A stretch of DNA of 64,000 nt, from assembly GCA_036172665.1 (NCBI GenBank), contig CM069875.1, forward strand, positions 17,081,806-17,145,805, read 5' to 3'. Positions within the stretch are counted from its first letter, which is position 1; every line of letters starts with the position of its first letter. Both the position numbers and the translations under genes were made by a program. The notes under the pieces are model-generated. The model saw nothing but the letters and a program-made list of their open reading frames with translations, was not told where the DNA came from and made no database searches. The stretch is from Prosopocoilus inquinatus. Its lineage: Eukaryota; Arthropoda; Insecta; Coleoptera; Lucanidae. Positions 12,501 to 25,616 of this stretch are shown piece after piece.

Positions 12501-15500
12501 TAGATAAGTAAGGATCGATTAGATACATCACAGGAACAACGCAAATGCGTGTTGTTTCATTTAAAACTATTTCCAGCTTCTGCTGCGTCCGAAAATTTCG
12601 TATCTCACATCAAAGTTACTGGAGTCCATCGAAACGCCAAATAACATGATAGATGAATAAGGATCGATTAGATACATCACAGGAACAACGCTAATGCGTG
12701 TTGTTTCATTTAAAACTATTTCCAGCTTCTGCTGCGTCCGAAAATTTCGAATCTCACATCAGAGTTACTGGAGTCCATCGAAACGTCAAATAACATAGTA
12801 GATAAGTAAGGATCGATTAGATACAGCACAGGAACAACGCTAATACGTGTTGTTTCGTTTAAAACTATTTCCAGCTCCTGCTGCGTCCGAGAACTTTGTA
12901 TCTCTCATCAGAGTTACTGGAGTATGTCCAAACGTCAAATAACATGATAGATGAGTAAGGATCGATTAGATACAGCACAGGAACAACGCTAATACGTGTT
13001 GTTTCGTTTAAAACTATTTCCAGCTCCTGCTGCGTCCAAATACTTTGTATCTCACATCAGACTTACTGGAGTCCATCCAAACGTCAAATAACATGTTAGA
13101 TAAGTAAGGATCGTTTAGATACATCACAGGAACAACGCTAATACGTGTTGTTTCGTTCAAAACTATTTCCAGCTTCTACTGCGTCCGAGAACTTTGTATC
13201 TCTCATCAGAGTTACTGGAGTCCGTCCAAACGTCAAATAACATGATAGATGAGTAAGGATCGATTAGTTACATCACAGGAACAACGCTAATATGTGTTGT
13301 TTCGTTTAAAACTATTTCCAGCTGCTGCTCCGTCCGAAAATTTCGTATCTCACATTAGAGTTACTGGAGTCCATCGAAACGTCAAATAACATAGTAGCTA
13401 AGTAAGGATCGATTAGATACATCACAGGAACAACGCTAATACGTGTTGTTTCGTTCAAAACTATTTCCAGCTCCTGCTGCGTCCAAAAACTTCGTATCTC
13501 ACATCGGAGTTACTAGAGTCCATCGAAATGTCAAATAACATGATAGATGAGTAAGGATCGATTAGATACATCACAAGAACAAGACGAATACGTGTTGTTT
13601 CGTTCAAAACTATTTCCAGCTTCTGCTGCGTCCGAGAACTTTGTATCTCACATCAGAGTTACTGGAGTCCATTCAAGCGTCAAATAACATGATAGATGAG
13701 TAAGGATCGATTAGATACATCACAGGAACAAGACGAATACGTGTTGTTTCGTTCAAAACTATTTCCAGCTTCTGCTGGGTCCGAGAACTTTGTATCTCAC
13801 ATCAGAGTTACTGGAGTCCATTCAAACGTCAAATAACATGATAGATGAGTAAGGATCGATTAGATACATCACAGGAACAAGGCTAATACGTGTTGTTTCG
13901 TTTAAAACTATTTCCAGCATCAGCTGCGTCCGAAAACGTCGTATCTCACATCAAAGTTACTGGAGTCCATCCAAACATCAAATAACATGTTAGATAAGTA
14001 AGGATCGATTAGATACATCACAGGAACAACGCTAATACGTGTTGTTTCGTTTAAAATTAATTCCAGCTCCTGCTGCGTCCAAAAACTTCGTATCTCAAAT
14101 CAGAGTTACTAGAGTCCATCGAAACGTCAAATAACATGATAGATGAGTAAGGATCGATTAGATACATCACAGGAACAACGCTAATGCGTGTTGTTTCATT
14201 TAAAACAATTTCCAGCTTCTGCTGCGTCCGGTAATTTCGTATCTCACATCAGAGTTACTGGAGGTCATCCAAACGTCAAATAACATGATAGATGGGTAAG
14301 GATCGATTAGATACATCACAGGAACAACGCTAATGCGTGTTGTTTCGTTTAAAACTATTTCCAGCTTCAGCTGCGTCCGAGAACTTCGTATCTCACTTCA
14401 GAGTTACTGGAGTCCATCCAAACGTCAAATAACATGATAGATGAGTAAGGATCGATTAGATACATCACAGGAACAACGCTAATGCGTGTTGTTTCATTTA
14501 AAACTATTTCCAGCTTCTGCTGCGTCCGATAATTTCGTATCTCACATCAGAGTTACTGGAGGCCATCCAAACGTCAAATAACATGTTAGATAAGTAAGGA
14601 TCGATTAGATACATCACAGGAACAACGCTAATACGTGTTGTTTCGTTCAAAACTATTTCCAGCTTCTACTGCGTCCGAGAACTTTGTATCTCTCATCAGA
14701 GTTACTGGAGTCCGTCCAAACGTCAAATAACATGATAGATGAGTAAGGATCGATTAGATACATCACAGGAACAACGCTAATGCGTGTTGTTTCGTTTAAA
14801 ACTATTTCCAGCATCTGCTGCGTCCGAAAATTTCGTATCTCACATCAAAGTTACTGGAGTCCATCGAAACGCCAAATAACATGTTAGATAAGTAAGGATC
14901 GATTAGATACATCACAGGAACAACGCTAATACGTGTTGTTTCGTTTAAAACTATTTCCAGCTCCTGCTGCGTCCAAAAACTTTGTATCTCACCTCAGACT
15001 TACTGGAGTCCATCCAAACGTCAAATAACATGTTAGATAAGTAAGGATCGATTAGATACATCACAGGAACAACGCTAATGCGTGTTGTTTCATTTAAAAC
15101 TATTTCCAGCTTCTGCTGCGTCCGATAATTTCGTATCTCACATCAGAGTTACTGGAGTCCATCCAAACGTCAAATAACATGTTAGATAAGTAAGGATCGT
15201 TTAGATACATCACAGGAACAACGCTAATGCGTGTTGTTTCGTTTAAAACTATTTCCAGCTTCTGCTGCGTCCGAGAACGTCGTATCTCACATCAGAGCTA
15301 CTGGAGTCCATCGAAACGCCAAATAACATTATAGATGAGTAAGGATCGATTAGATACAGCACAGGAACAACGCTAATACGTGTTGTTTCGTTTAAAACTA
15401 TTTCCAGCTCCTGCTGCGTCCAAAAACTTTGTATCTCACATCAGACTTACTGGAGTCCATCCAAACGTCAAATAACATGTTAGATAAGTAAGGATCGTTT

Positions 15501-15934
15501 AGATACATCACAGGAACAACGCTAATACGTGTTGTTTCGTTCAAAACTATTTCCAGCTTCTACTGCGTCCGAGAACTTTGTATCTCTCATCAGAGTTACT
15601 GGAGTCCGTCCAAACGTCAAATAACATGATAGATGAGTAAGGATCGATTAGATACATCACAGGAACAACGCTAATGCGTGTTGTTTCATTTAAAACTATT
15701 TCCAGCTTCTGCTGCGTCCGATAATTTCGTATCTCACATCAGAGTTACTGGAGGCCATCCAAACGTCAAATAACATGTTAGATAAGTAAGGATCGATTAG
15801 ATACATCACAGGAACAACGCTAATACGTGTTGTTTCGTTTAAAACTATTTCCAGCTCCTGCTGCGTCCAAAAACTTTGTATCTCACCTCAGACTTACTGG
15901 AGTCCATCCAAACGTCAAATAACATGTTAGATAA

Positions 15935-16083
15935 GTAAGGATCGATTAGATACATCACAGGAACAACGCTAATGCGTGTTGTTTCATTTAAAACTATTTC
16001 CAGCTTCTGCTGCGTCCGAGAACTTTGTATCTCACATCAGAATTACTGGAGTCCATTCAAACGTCAAATAACATGATAGATGA
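15935..16083. repeat. Hybrid monomer, copy 1
   Basis: The front half carries AATGCGTG and TTCATTTAAAAC. The back half carries CCGAGAACTTTG with CAGAATTACT and CATTCAAACG, which elsewhere go with an AGAACAAGACG / TTCAAAAC front half (for example 5,508 and 23,531). The switch lies between unit positions of about 56 and 84. Confidence 0.75.
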
Positions 16084-16232
16084 GTAAGGATCGATTAGAT
16101 ACATCACAGGAACAACGCTAATACGTGTTGTTTCGTTTAAAACTATTTCCAGCTTCTGCTGCGTCCGAAAACGTCGTATCTCACATCAGACTTACTGGAG
16201 TCCATCCAAACGTCAAATAACATGTTAGATAA

Positions 16233-16381
16233 GTAAGGATCGATTAGATACATCACAGGAACAACGCTAATGCGTGTTGTTTCATTTAAAACTATTTCCA
16301 GCTTCTGCTGCGTCCGAGAACTTTGTATCTCACATCAGAATTACTGGAGTCCATTCAAACGTCAAATAACATGATAGATGA
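16233..16381. repeat. Hybrid monomer, copy 2
   Basis: Same combination of front and back halves as the unit at 15,935, two units later. It is followed by the GATACAGCACAGG unit that resumes the 15-kb duplication. Confidence 0.75.
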
Positions 16382-17480
16382 GTAAGGATCGATTAGATAC
16401 AGCACAGGAACAACGCTAATACGTGTTGTTTCGTTTAAAACTATTTCCAGCTCCTGCTGCGTCCAAAAACTTCGTATCTCACTTCAGAGTTACTGGAGTC
16501 CATCCAAACGTCAAATAACATGATAGATGAGTAAGGATCGATTAGATACATCACAGGAACAACGCTAATGCGTGTTGTTTCATTTAAAACTATTTCCAGC
16601 TTCTGCTGCGTCCGATAATTTCGTATCTCACATCAGAGTTACTGGAGTCCATCCAAACGTCAAATAACATGATAGATGAGTAAGGGTCGATTAGTTACAT
16701 CACAGGAACAACGCTAATGCGTGTTGTTTCGTTTAAAACTATTTCCAGCTTCAGCTGCGTCCGAGAACTTCGTATCTCACTTCAGAGTTACTGGAGTCCA
16801 TCCAAACGTCAAATAACATGATAGATGAGTAAGGATCGATTAGATACATCACAGGAACAACGCTAATGCGTGTTGTTTCGTTTAAAACTATTTCCAGCTT
16901 CAGCTGCGTCCGAGAACTTCGTATCTCACTTCAGAGTTACTGGAGTCCATCCAAACGTCAAATAACATGTTAGATAAGTAAGGATCGATTAGATACATCA
17001 CAGGAACAACGCTAATACGTGTTGTTTCGTTCAAAACTATTTCCAGCTTCTACTGCGTCCGAGAACTTTGTATCTCTCATCAGAGTTACTGGAGTCCGTC
17101 CAAACGTCAAATAACATGATAGATGAGTAAGGATCGATTAGATACATCACAGGAACAACGCTAATGCGTGTTGTTTCATTTAAAACTATTTCCAGCTTCT
17201 GCTGCGTCCGATAATTTCGTATCTCACATCAGAGTTACTGGAGGCCATCCAAACGTCAAATAACATGTTAGATAAGTAAGGATCGATTAGATACATCACA
17301 GGAACAACGCTAATACGTGTTGTTTCGTTTAAAACTATTTCCAGCTCCTGCTGCGTCCAAAAACTTTGTATCTCACCTCAGACTTACTGGAGTCCATCCA
17401 AACGTCAAATAACATGTTAGATAAGTAAGGATCGATTAGATACATCACAGGAACAACGCTAATGCGTGTTGTTTCATTTA
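16382..17480. repeat. Seven-unit run shared by three places in the left part
   Basis: Matches 11,465-12,563 (+4,917 bp, 33 units) and 33,958-35,056 (+17,576 bp). Markers are GATACAGCACAGG with TTCGTATCTCACTTC, then GGGTCGATTAGTTAC, two TTCAGCTG units, TTCTACTGCG with GAGTCCGTCC, the GGAGGCC unit and CTCACCTCAGAC. Confidence 0.83.
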
Positions 17481-17573
17481 AAACTATTTCCAGCTTCTGC
17501 TGCGTCCGAGAACTTTGTATCTCACATCAGAATTACTGGAGTCCATTCAAACGTCAAATAACATGATAGATGA
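17425..17573. repeat. Hybrid monomer, copy 3, at a block junction
   Basis: To its left the sequence follows 11,465-12,508 (and 33,958-35,001). To its right it follows 5,575 onward (and 23,596 onward). The junction lies at about 17,480-17,508, inside the conserved CTATTTCCAGCTTCTGCTGC stretch shared by both parents. It is therefore a recognisable recombination point between distant parts of the array. Confidence 0.78.
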
Positions 17574-18914
17574 GTAAGGATCGATTAGATACATCACAGG
17601 AACAACGCTAATACGTGTTGTTTCGTTTAAAACTATTTCCAGCTTCTGCTGCGTCCGAAAACGTCGTATCTCACATCAGACTTACTGGAGTCCATCCAAA
17701 CGTCAAATAACATGTTAGATAAGTAAGGATCGATTAGATACATCACAGGAACAACGCTAATACGTGTTGTTTCGTTCAAAACTATTTCCAGCTTCTGCTG
17801 CGTCCGAGAACTTTGTATCTCACACCAGAGTTACTGGAGTCCATTCAAACGTCAAATAACATGATAGATGAGTAAGGATCGATTAGATACATCACAGGAA
17901 CAACGCTAATACGTGTTGTTTCGTTTAAAACTATTTCCAGCTTCTGCTGCGTCCGAAAACGTCGTATCTCACATCAGACTTACTGGAGACCATCCAAACG
18001 GCAAATAACATGTTAGATAAGTAAGGATCGTTTAGATACATCACAGGAACAACGCTAATGCGTGTTGTTTCGTTTAAAACTATTTCCAGCTTCTGCTGCG
18101 TCCGAAAATTTCGTATCTCACATCAGAGTTACTAGAGTCCATCGAAACGTCAAATAACATGATAGATGAGTAAGGATCGATTAGATACATCACAGGAACA
18201 AGACGAATACGTGTTGTTTCGTTCAAAACTATTTCCAGCTTCTGCTGCGTCCGATAATTTCGTATCTCACATCAGAGTTACTGGAGGTCATCCAAACGTC
18301 AAATAACATGATAGATGAGTAAGGATCGATTAGATACATCACAGGAACAACGCTAATGCGTGTTGTTTCGTTTAAAACTATTTCCAGCTTCTGCTGCGTC
18401 CGAAAACGTCGTATCTCACATCAGAGCTACTGGAGTCCATCGAAACGCCAAATAACATGATAGATGAGTAAGGATCGATTAGATACAGCACAGGAACAAC
18501 GCTAATACGTGTTGTTTCGTTTAAAACTATTTCCAGCTCCTGCTGCGTACAAAAACTTCGTATCTCACATCAGACTTACTGGAGTCCATCCAAACGTCAA
18601 ATAACATGTTAGATAAGTAAGGATCGTTTAGATACATCACAGGAACAACGCTAATGCGTGTTGTTTCGTTTAAAACTATTTCCAGCTTCTGCTGCGTCCG
18701 AAAATTTCGTATCTCACATTAGAGTTACTGGAGTCCATCGAAACGTCAAATAACATAGTCGCTAAGTAAGGATCGATTAGATACATCACAGGAACAACGC
18801 TAATACGTGTTGTTTCGTTAAAAACTATTTCCAGCTCCTGCTGCGTCCAAAAACTTCGTATCTCACATCGGAGTTACTGGAGTCCATCCAAACGTCAAAT
18901 AACATGATAGATAA

Positions 18915-19510
18915 GTAAGGATCGATTAGATACATCACAAGAACAAGACGAATACGTGTTGTTTCGTTCAAAACTATTTCCAGCTTCTGCTGCGTCCGAG
19001 AACTTTGTATCTCACATCAGAATTACTGGAGTCCATTCAAACGTCAAATAACATGATAGATTAGTAAGGATCGATTAGATACATCACAGGAACAACGCTA
19101 ATACGTGTTGTTTCGTTTAAAACTATTTCCAGCTTCTGCTGCGTCCGAAAACGTCGTATCTCACATCAGAGTTACTGGAGTCCATCCAAACGTCAAATAA
19201 CATGATAGATAAGTAAGGATCGATTAGATACATCACAAGAACAAGACGAATACGTGTTGTTTCGTTCAAAACTATTTCCAGCTTCTGCTGCGTCCGAGAA
19301 CTTTGTATCTCACATCAGAATTACTGGAGTCCATTCAAACGTCAAATAACATGATAGATGAGTAAGGATCGATTAGATACATCACAGGAACAACGCTAAT
19401 ACGTGTTGTTTCGTTTAAAACTATTTCCAGCTTCTGCTGCGTCCGATAATTTCGTATCTCACATCAGAGTTACTGGAGGTCATCCAAACGTCAAATAACA
19501 TGATAGATGA
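18915..19510. repeat. Tandem duplication of a two-unit block
   Basis: The pair AGAACAAGACG unit plus AACGCTAATACG unit is present twice here (18,915 and 19,213) and twice at 25,021-25,616. It is present only once at the equivalent place in the first block (6,998-7,295). The 298-bp difference accounts exactly for the step in displacement from 18,023 to 18,321 bp between the two large copies. In the first pair the second unit is of CCGAAAACGTCG type; in the second pair it is of CCGATAATTTCG type. Confidence 0.82.
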
Positions 19511-20702
19511 GTAAGGATCGATTAGATACATCACAGGAACAACGCTAATGCGTGTTGTTTCATTTAAAACTATTTCCAGCTTCTGCTGCGTCCGAAAATT
19601 TCGAATCTCACATCAGAGTTACTGGAGTCCATCGAAACGTCAAATAACATAGTAGATAAGTAAGGATCGATTAGATACATCACAGGAACAACGCTAATAC
19701 GTGTTGTTTCGTTCAAAACTATTTCCAGCTTCTGCTGCGTCCGAGAACTTTGTATCTCACACCAGAGTTACTGGAGTCCATTCAAACGTCAAATAACATG
19801 ATAGATGAGTAAGGATCGATTAGATACATCACAGGAACAACGCTAATACGTGTTGTTTCGTTTAAAACTATTTCCAGCTTCTGCTGCGTCCGAAAACGTC
19901 GTATCTCACATCAGACTTACTGGAGACCATCCAAACGGCAAATAACATGTTAGATAAGTAAGGATCGTTTAGATACATCACAGGAACAACGCTAATGCGT
20001 GTTGTTTCGTTTAAAACTATTTCCAGCTTCTGCTGCGTCCGAAAATATCGTATCTCACATCAGAGATACTGGAGTCCATCCAAACGTCAAATAACATGAT
20101 AGATGAGTAAGGATCGATTAGATACATCACAGGAACAACGCTAATACGTGTTGTTTCGTTTAAAACTATTTCCAGCTTCTGCTGCGTCCGATAATTTCGT
20201 ATCTCACATCAGAGTTACTGGAGGTCATCCAAACGTCAAATAACATGATAGATGAGTAAGGATCGATTAGATACATCACAGGAACAACGCTAATGCGTGT
20301 TGTTTCGTTTAAAACTATTTCCAGCTTCAGCTGCGTCCGAGAACTTCGTATCTCACTTCAGAGTTACTGGAGTCCATCCAAACGTCAAATAACATGATAG
20401 ATGAGTAAGGATCGATTAGATACATCACAGGAACAACGCTAATGCGTGTTGTTTCATTTAAAACTATTTCCAGCTTCTGCTGCGTCCGATAATTTCGTAT
20501 CTCACATCAGAGTTACTGGAGTCCATCCAAACGTCAAATAACATGATAGATAAGTAAGGATCGATTAGATACATCACAGGAACAAGACGAATACGTGTTG
20601 TTTCGTTCAAAACTATTTCCAGCTTCTGCTGCGTCCGAGAACTTTGTATCTCACATCAGAGTTACTGGAGTCCATTCAAACGTCAAATAACATGATAGAT
20701 GA

Positions 20703-20848
20703 GTAAGGATCGATTAGATACATCACAGGAACAAGGCTAATACGTGTTGTTTCGTTTAAAACTATTTCCAGCATCAGCTGCGTCCGAAAACGTCGTATCT
20801 CACATCAAAGTTACTGGAGTCCATCCAAACATCAAATATGTTAGATAA
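20703..20848. repeat. 146-bp variant monomer, copy 4
   Basis: Same 3-bp deletion. It sits second in the block that starts at 20,554. Confidence 0.92.
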
Positions 20849-23800
20849 GTAAGGATCGATTAGATACATCACAGGAACAACGCTAATACGTGTTGTTTCG
20901 TTTAAAACTATTTCCAGCTCCTGCTGCGTCCAAAAACTTTGTATCTCACATCAGACTTACTGGAGTCCATCCAAACGTCAAATAACATGTTAGATAAGTA
21001 AGGATCGATTAGATACATCACAGGAACAACGCTAATGCGTGTTGTTTCATTTAAAACTATTTCCAGCTTCTGCTGCGTCCGATAATTTCGTATCTCACAT
21101 CAGAGTTACTGGAGTCCATCCAAACGTCAAATGACATGTTAGATAAGTAAGGATCGTTTAGATACATCACAGGAACAACGCTAATGCGTGTTGTTTCGTT
21201 TAAAACTATTTCCGGCTTCTGCTGCGTCCGAAAACGTCGTATCTCACATCAGAGCTACTGGAGTCCATCGAAACGCCAAATAACTTTATAGATGAGTAAG
21301 GATCGATTAGATACATCACAGGAACAACGCTAAAGCGTGTTGTTTCATTTAAAACTATTTCCAGCTTCTGCTGCGTCCGAAAACGTCGTATCTCACATCA
21401 GAGTTACTGGAGTCCATCCAAACGTCAAATAACATGATAGATAAGTAAGGATCGATTAGATACATCACAAGAACAAGACGAATACGTGTTGTTTCGTTCA
21501 AAACTATTTCCAGCTTCTGCTGCGTCCGAGAACTTTGTATCTCACATCAGAGTTACTGGAGTCCATTCAAACGTCAAATAACATGATAGATGAGTAAGGA
21601 TCGATTAGATACATCACAGGAACAACGCTAATACGTGTTGTTTCGTTTAAAACTATTTCCTGCTTCTGCTGCGTCCGAAAATATCGTATCTCACATCAGA
21701 GATACTGGAGTCCATCCAAACGTCAAATAACATGATAGATGAGTAAGGATCGATTAGATACATCACAGGAACAACGCTAATACGTGTTGTTTCGTTTAAA
21801 ACTATTTCCAGCTCCTGCTGCGTCCAAAAACTTCGTATCTCACATCGGAGTTACTGGAGTCCATCGAAACGCCAAATAACATGATAGATGAATAAGGATC
21901 GATTAGATACATCACAGGAACAACGCTAATGCGTGTTGTTTCGTTTAAAACTATTTCCAGCTTCAGCTGCGTCCGAGAAATTCGTACCTCACTTCAGAGT
22001 TACTGGAGCCCATCCAAACGTCAAATAACATGATAGATGAGTAAGGATCGATTAGATACATCACAGGAACAACGCTAATGCGTGTTGTTTCATTTAAAAC
22101 TATTTCCAGTTTCTGCTGCGTCCGAAAATTTCGAATCTCACATCAGAGTTACTGGAGTCCATCGAAACGTCAAATAACATAGTAGATAAGTAAGGATCGA
22201 TTAGATACATCACAGGAACAACGCTAATACGTGTTGTTTCGTTCAAAACTATTTCCAGCTTCTGCTGCGTCCGAGAACTTTGTATCTCACACCAGAGTTA
22301 CTGGAGTCCATTCAAACGTCAAATAACATGATAGATGAGTAAGGATCGATTAGATACATCACAGGAACAACGCTAATACGTGTTGTTTCGTTTAAAACTA
22401 TTTCCAGCTTCTGCTGCGTCCGAAAACGTCGTATCTCACATCAGACTTACTGGAGACCATACAAACGGCAAATAACATGTTAGATAAGTAAGGATCGTTT
22501 AGATACATCACAGGAACAACGCTAATGCGTGTTGTTTCGTTTAAAACTATTTCCAGCTTCTGCTGCGTCCGAAAATTTCGTATCTCACATCAGAGTTACT
22601 AGAGTCCATCGAAACGTCAAATAACATGATAGATGAGTAAGGATCGATTAGATACATCACAGGAACAAGACGAATACGTGTTGTTTCGTTCAAAACTATT
22701 TCCAGCTTCTGCTGCGTCCGAGAACTTTGTATCTCACATCAGAGTTACTGGAGTCCATTCAAACGTCAAATAACATGATAGATGAGTAAGGATCGATTAG
22801 ATACATCACAGGAACAACGCTAATGCGTGTTGTTTCGTTTAAAACTATTTCCAGCTTCTGCTGCGTCCGAAAACGTCGTATCTCACATCAGAGCTACTGG
22901 AGTCCATCGAAACGCCAAATAACATGATAGATGAGTAAGGATCGATTAGATACAGCACAGGAACAACGCTAATACGTGTTGTTTCGTTTAAAACTATTTC
23001 CAGCTCCTGCTGCGTACAAAAACTTCGTATCTCACATCAGACTTACTGGAGTCCATCCAAACGTCAAATAACATGTTAGATAAGTAAGGATCGTTTAGAT
23101 ACATCACAGGAACAACGCTAATGCGTGTTGTTTCGTTTAAAACTATTTCCAGCTTCTGCTGCGTCCGAAAATTTCGTATCTCACATTAGAGTTACTGGAG
23201 TCCATCGAAACGTCAAATAACATAGTCGCTAAGTAAGGATCGATTAGATACATCACAGGAACAACGCTAATACGTGTTGTTTCGTTAAAAACTATTTCCA
23301 GCTCCTGCTGCGTCCAAAAAATTCGTATCTCACATCGGAGTTACTAGAGTCCATCGAAACGTCAAATAACATGATAGATGAGTAAGGATCGATTAGATAC
23401 ATCACAGGAACAACGCTAAAGCGTGTTGTTTCATTTAAAACTATTTCCAGCTTCTGCTGCGTCCGAAAACGTCGTATCTCACATCAGAGTTACTGGAGTC
23501 CATCCAAACGTCAAATAACATGATAGATAAGTAAGGATCGATTAGATACATCACAAGAACAAGACGAATACGTGTTGTTTCGTTCAAAACTATTTCCAGC
23601 TTCTGCTGCGTCCGAGAACTTTGTATCTCACATCAGAATTACTGGAGTCCATTCAAACGTCAAATAACATGATAGATGAGTAAGGATCGATTAGATACAT
23701 CACAGGAACAACGCTAATACGTGTTGTTTCGTTTAAAACTATTTCCAGCTTCTGCTGCGTCCGAAAACGTCGTATCTCACATCAGACTTACTGGAGTCCA

Positions 23801-25020
23801 TCCAAACGTCAAATAACATGTTAGATAAGTAAGGATCGATTAGATACATCACAGGAACAACGCTAATACGTGTTGTTTCGTTCAAAACTATTTCCAGCTT
23901 CTGCTGCGTCCGAGAACTTTGTATCTCACACCAGAGTTACTGGAGTCCATTCAAACGTCAAATAACATGATAGATGAGTAAGGATCGATTAGATACATCA
24001 CAGGAACAACGCTAATACGTGTTGTTTCGTTTAAAACTATTTCCAGCTTCTGCTGCGTCCGAAAACGTCGTATCTCACATCAGACTTACTGGAGACCATC
24101 CAAACGGCAAATAACATGTTAGATAAGTAAGGATCGTTTAGATACATCACAGGAACAACGCTAATGCGTGTTGTTTCGTTTAAAACTATTTCCAGCTTCT
24201 GCTGCGTCCGAAAATTTCGTATCTCACATCAGAGTTACTAGAGTCCATCGAAACGTCAAATAACATGATAGATGAGTAAGGATCGATTAGATACATCACA
24301 GGAACAAGACGAATACGTGTTGTTTCGTTCAAAACTATTTCCAGCTTCTGCTGCGTCCGATAATTTCGTATCTCACATCAGAGTTACTGGAGGTCATCCA
24401 AACGTCAAATAACATGATAGATGAGTAAGGATCGATTAGATACATCACAGGAACAACGCTAATGCGTGTTGTTTCGTTTAAAACTATTTCCAGCTTCTGC
24501 TGCGTCCGAAAACGTCGTATCTCACATCAGAGCTACTGGAGTCCATCGAAACGCCAAATAACATGATAGATGAGTAAGGATCGATTAGATACAGCACAGG
24601 AACAACGCTAATACGTGTTGTTTCGTTTAAAACTATTTCCAGCTCCTGCTGCGTACAAAAACTTCGTATCTCACATCAGACTTACTGGAGTCCATCCAAA
24701 CGTCAAATAACATGTTAGATAAGTAAGGATCGTTTAGATACATCACAGGAACAACGCTAATGCGTGTTGTTTCGTTTAAAACTATTTCCAGCTTCTGCTG
24801 CGTCCGAAAATTTCGTATCTCACATTAGAGTTACTGGAGTCCATCGAAACGTCAAATAACATAGTCGCTAAGTAAGGATCGATTAGATACATCACAGGAA
24901 CAACGCTAATACGTGTTGTTTCGTTAAAAACTATTTCCAGCTCCTGCTGCGTCCAAAAACTTCGTATCTCACATCGGAGTTACTGGAGTCCATCCAAACG
25001 TCAAATAACATGATAGATAA

Positions 25021-25616
25021 GTAAGGATCGATTAGATACATCACAAGAACAAGACGAATACGTGTTGTTTCGTTCAAAACTATTTCCAGCTTCTGCTGCG
25101 TCCGAGAACTTTGTATCTCACATCAGAATTACTGGAGTCCATTCAAACGTCAAATAACATGATAGATGAGTAAGGATCGATTAGATACATCACAGGAACA
25201 ACGCTAATACGTGTTGTTTCGTTTAAAACTATTTCCAGCTTCTGCTGCGTCCGAAAACGTCGTATCTCACATCAGAGTTACTGGAGTCCATCCAAACGTC
25301 AAATAACATGATAGATAAGTAAGGATCGATTAGATACATCACAAGAACAAGACGAATACGTGTTGTTTCGTTCAAAACTATTTCCAGCTTCTGCTGCGTC
25401 CGAGAACTTTGTATCTCACATCAGAATTACTGGAGTCCATTCAAACGTCAAATAACATGATAGATGAGTAAGGATCGATTAGATACATCACAGGAACAAC
25501 GCTAATACGTGTTGTTTCGTTTAAAACTATTTCCAGCTTCTGCTGCGTCCGATAATTTCGTATCTCACATCAGAGTTACTGGAGGTCATCCAAACGTCAA
25601 ATAACATGATAGATGA
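25021..25616. repeat. Tandem two-unit duplication, second occurrence
   Basis: Same arrangement as 18,915-19,510, displaced by 6,106 bp. It must have existed before the 41-unit duplication that links the two. Confidence 0.82.

Larger units (their letters stand above)
15637..16381. repeat. Five-unit block present only in the left copy of the 15-kb duplication
   Basis: In the right copy the unit at 33,809 is followed directly by the GATACAGCACAGG unit at 33,958. In the left copy the equivalent units (15,488 and 16,382) are separated by these 745 bp, five full units. The block contains two hybrid units (15,935 and 16,233). Its run recurs ten units (1,490 bp) further on, around 17,127-17,722, which suggests a local duplication. 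Confidence 0.78.
2210..17480. repeat. About 15-kb segmental duplication, left copy
   Basis: The unit order here matches 20,233-35,056. The displacement is 18,023 bp up to about 7,150, 18,321 bp from there to about 15,650, and 17,576 bp from 16,382 onward. The steps are explained by a two-unit and a five-unit indel. Rare private variants are shared by both copies: GTTCTTTCG (10,018 and 28,339), GTTAATGGAG (about 10,827 and 29,148), GGTCGATTAGTTAC (11,768 and 30,089), CTGGGTCC (about 13,777 and 32,098), AAAATTAATTCC (about 14,053 and 32,374) and GATGGGTAAGG (about 14,292 and 32,613). By eye I noticed only about six single-base differences, so the duplication is recent or has been homogenised. 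Confidence 0.88.
17490..21752. repeat. 4.3-kb run duplicated 41 units downstream, left copy
   Basis: Matches 23,596-27,858 at +6,106 bp (41 units minus 3 bp). One private change is TTAGTAAGG at 19,061-19,069. It also matches about 5,573-9,537 of the first block, apart from an extra pair of units. After 21,752 the two copies diverge, because this copy continues like 3,730 onward while the other continues like 9,538 onward. Confidence 0.83.
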
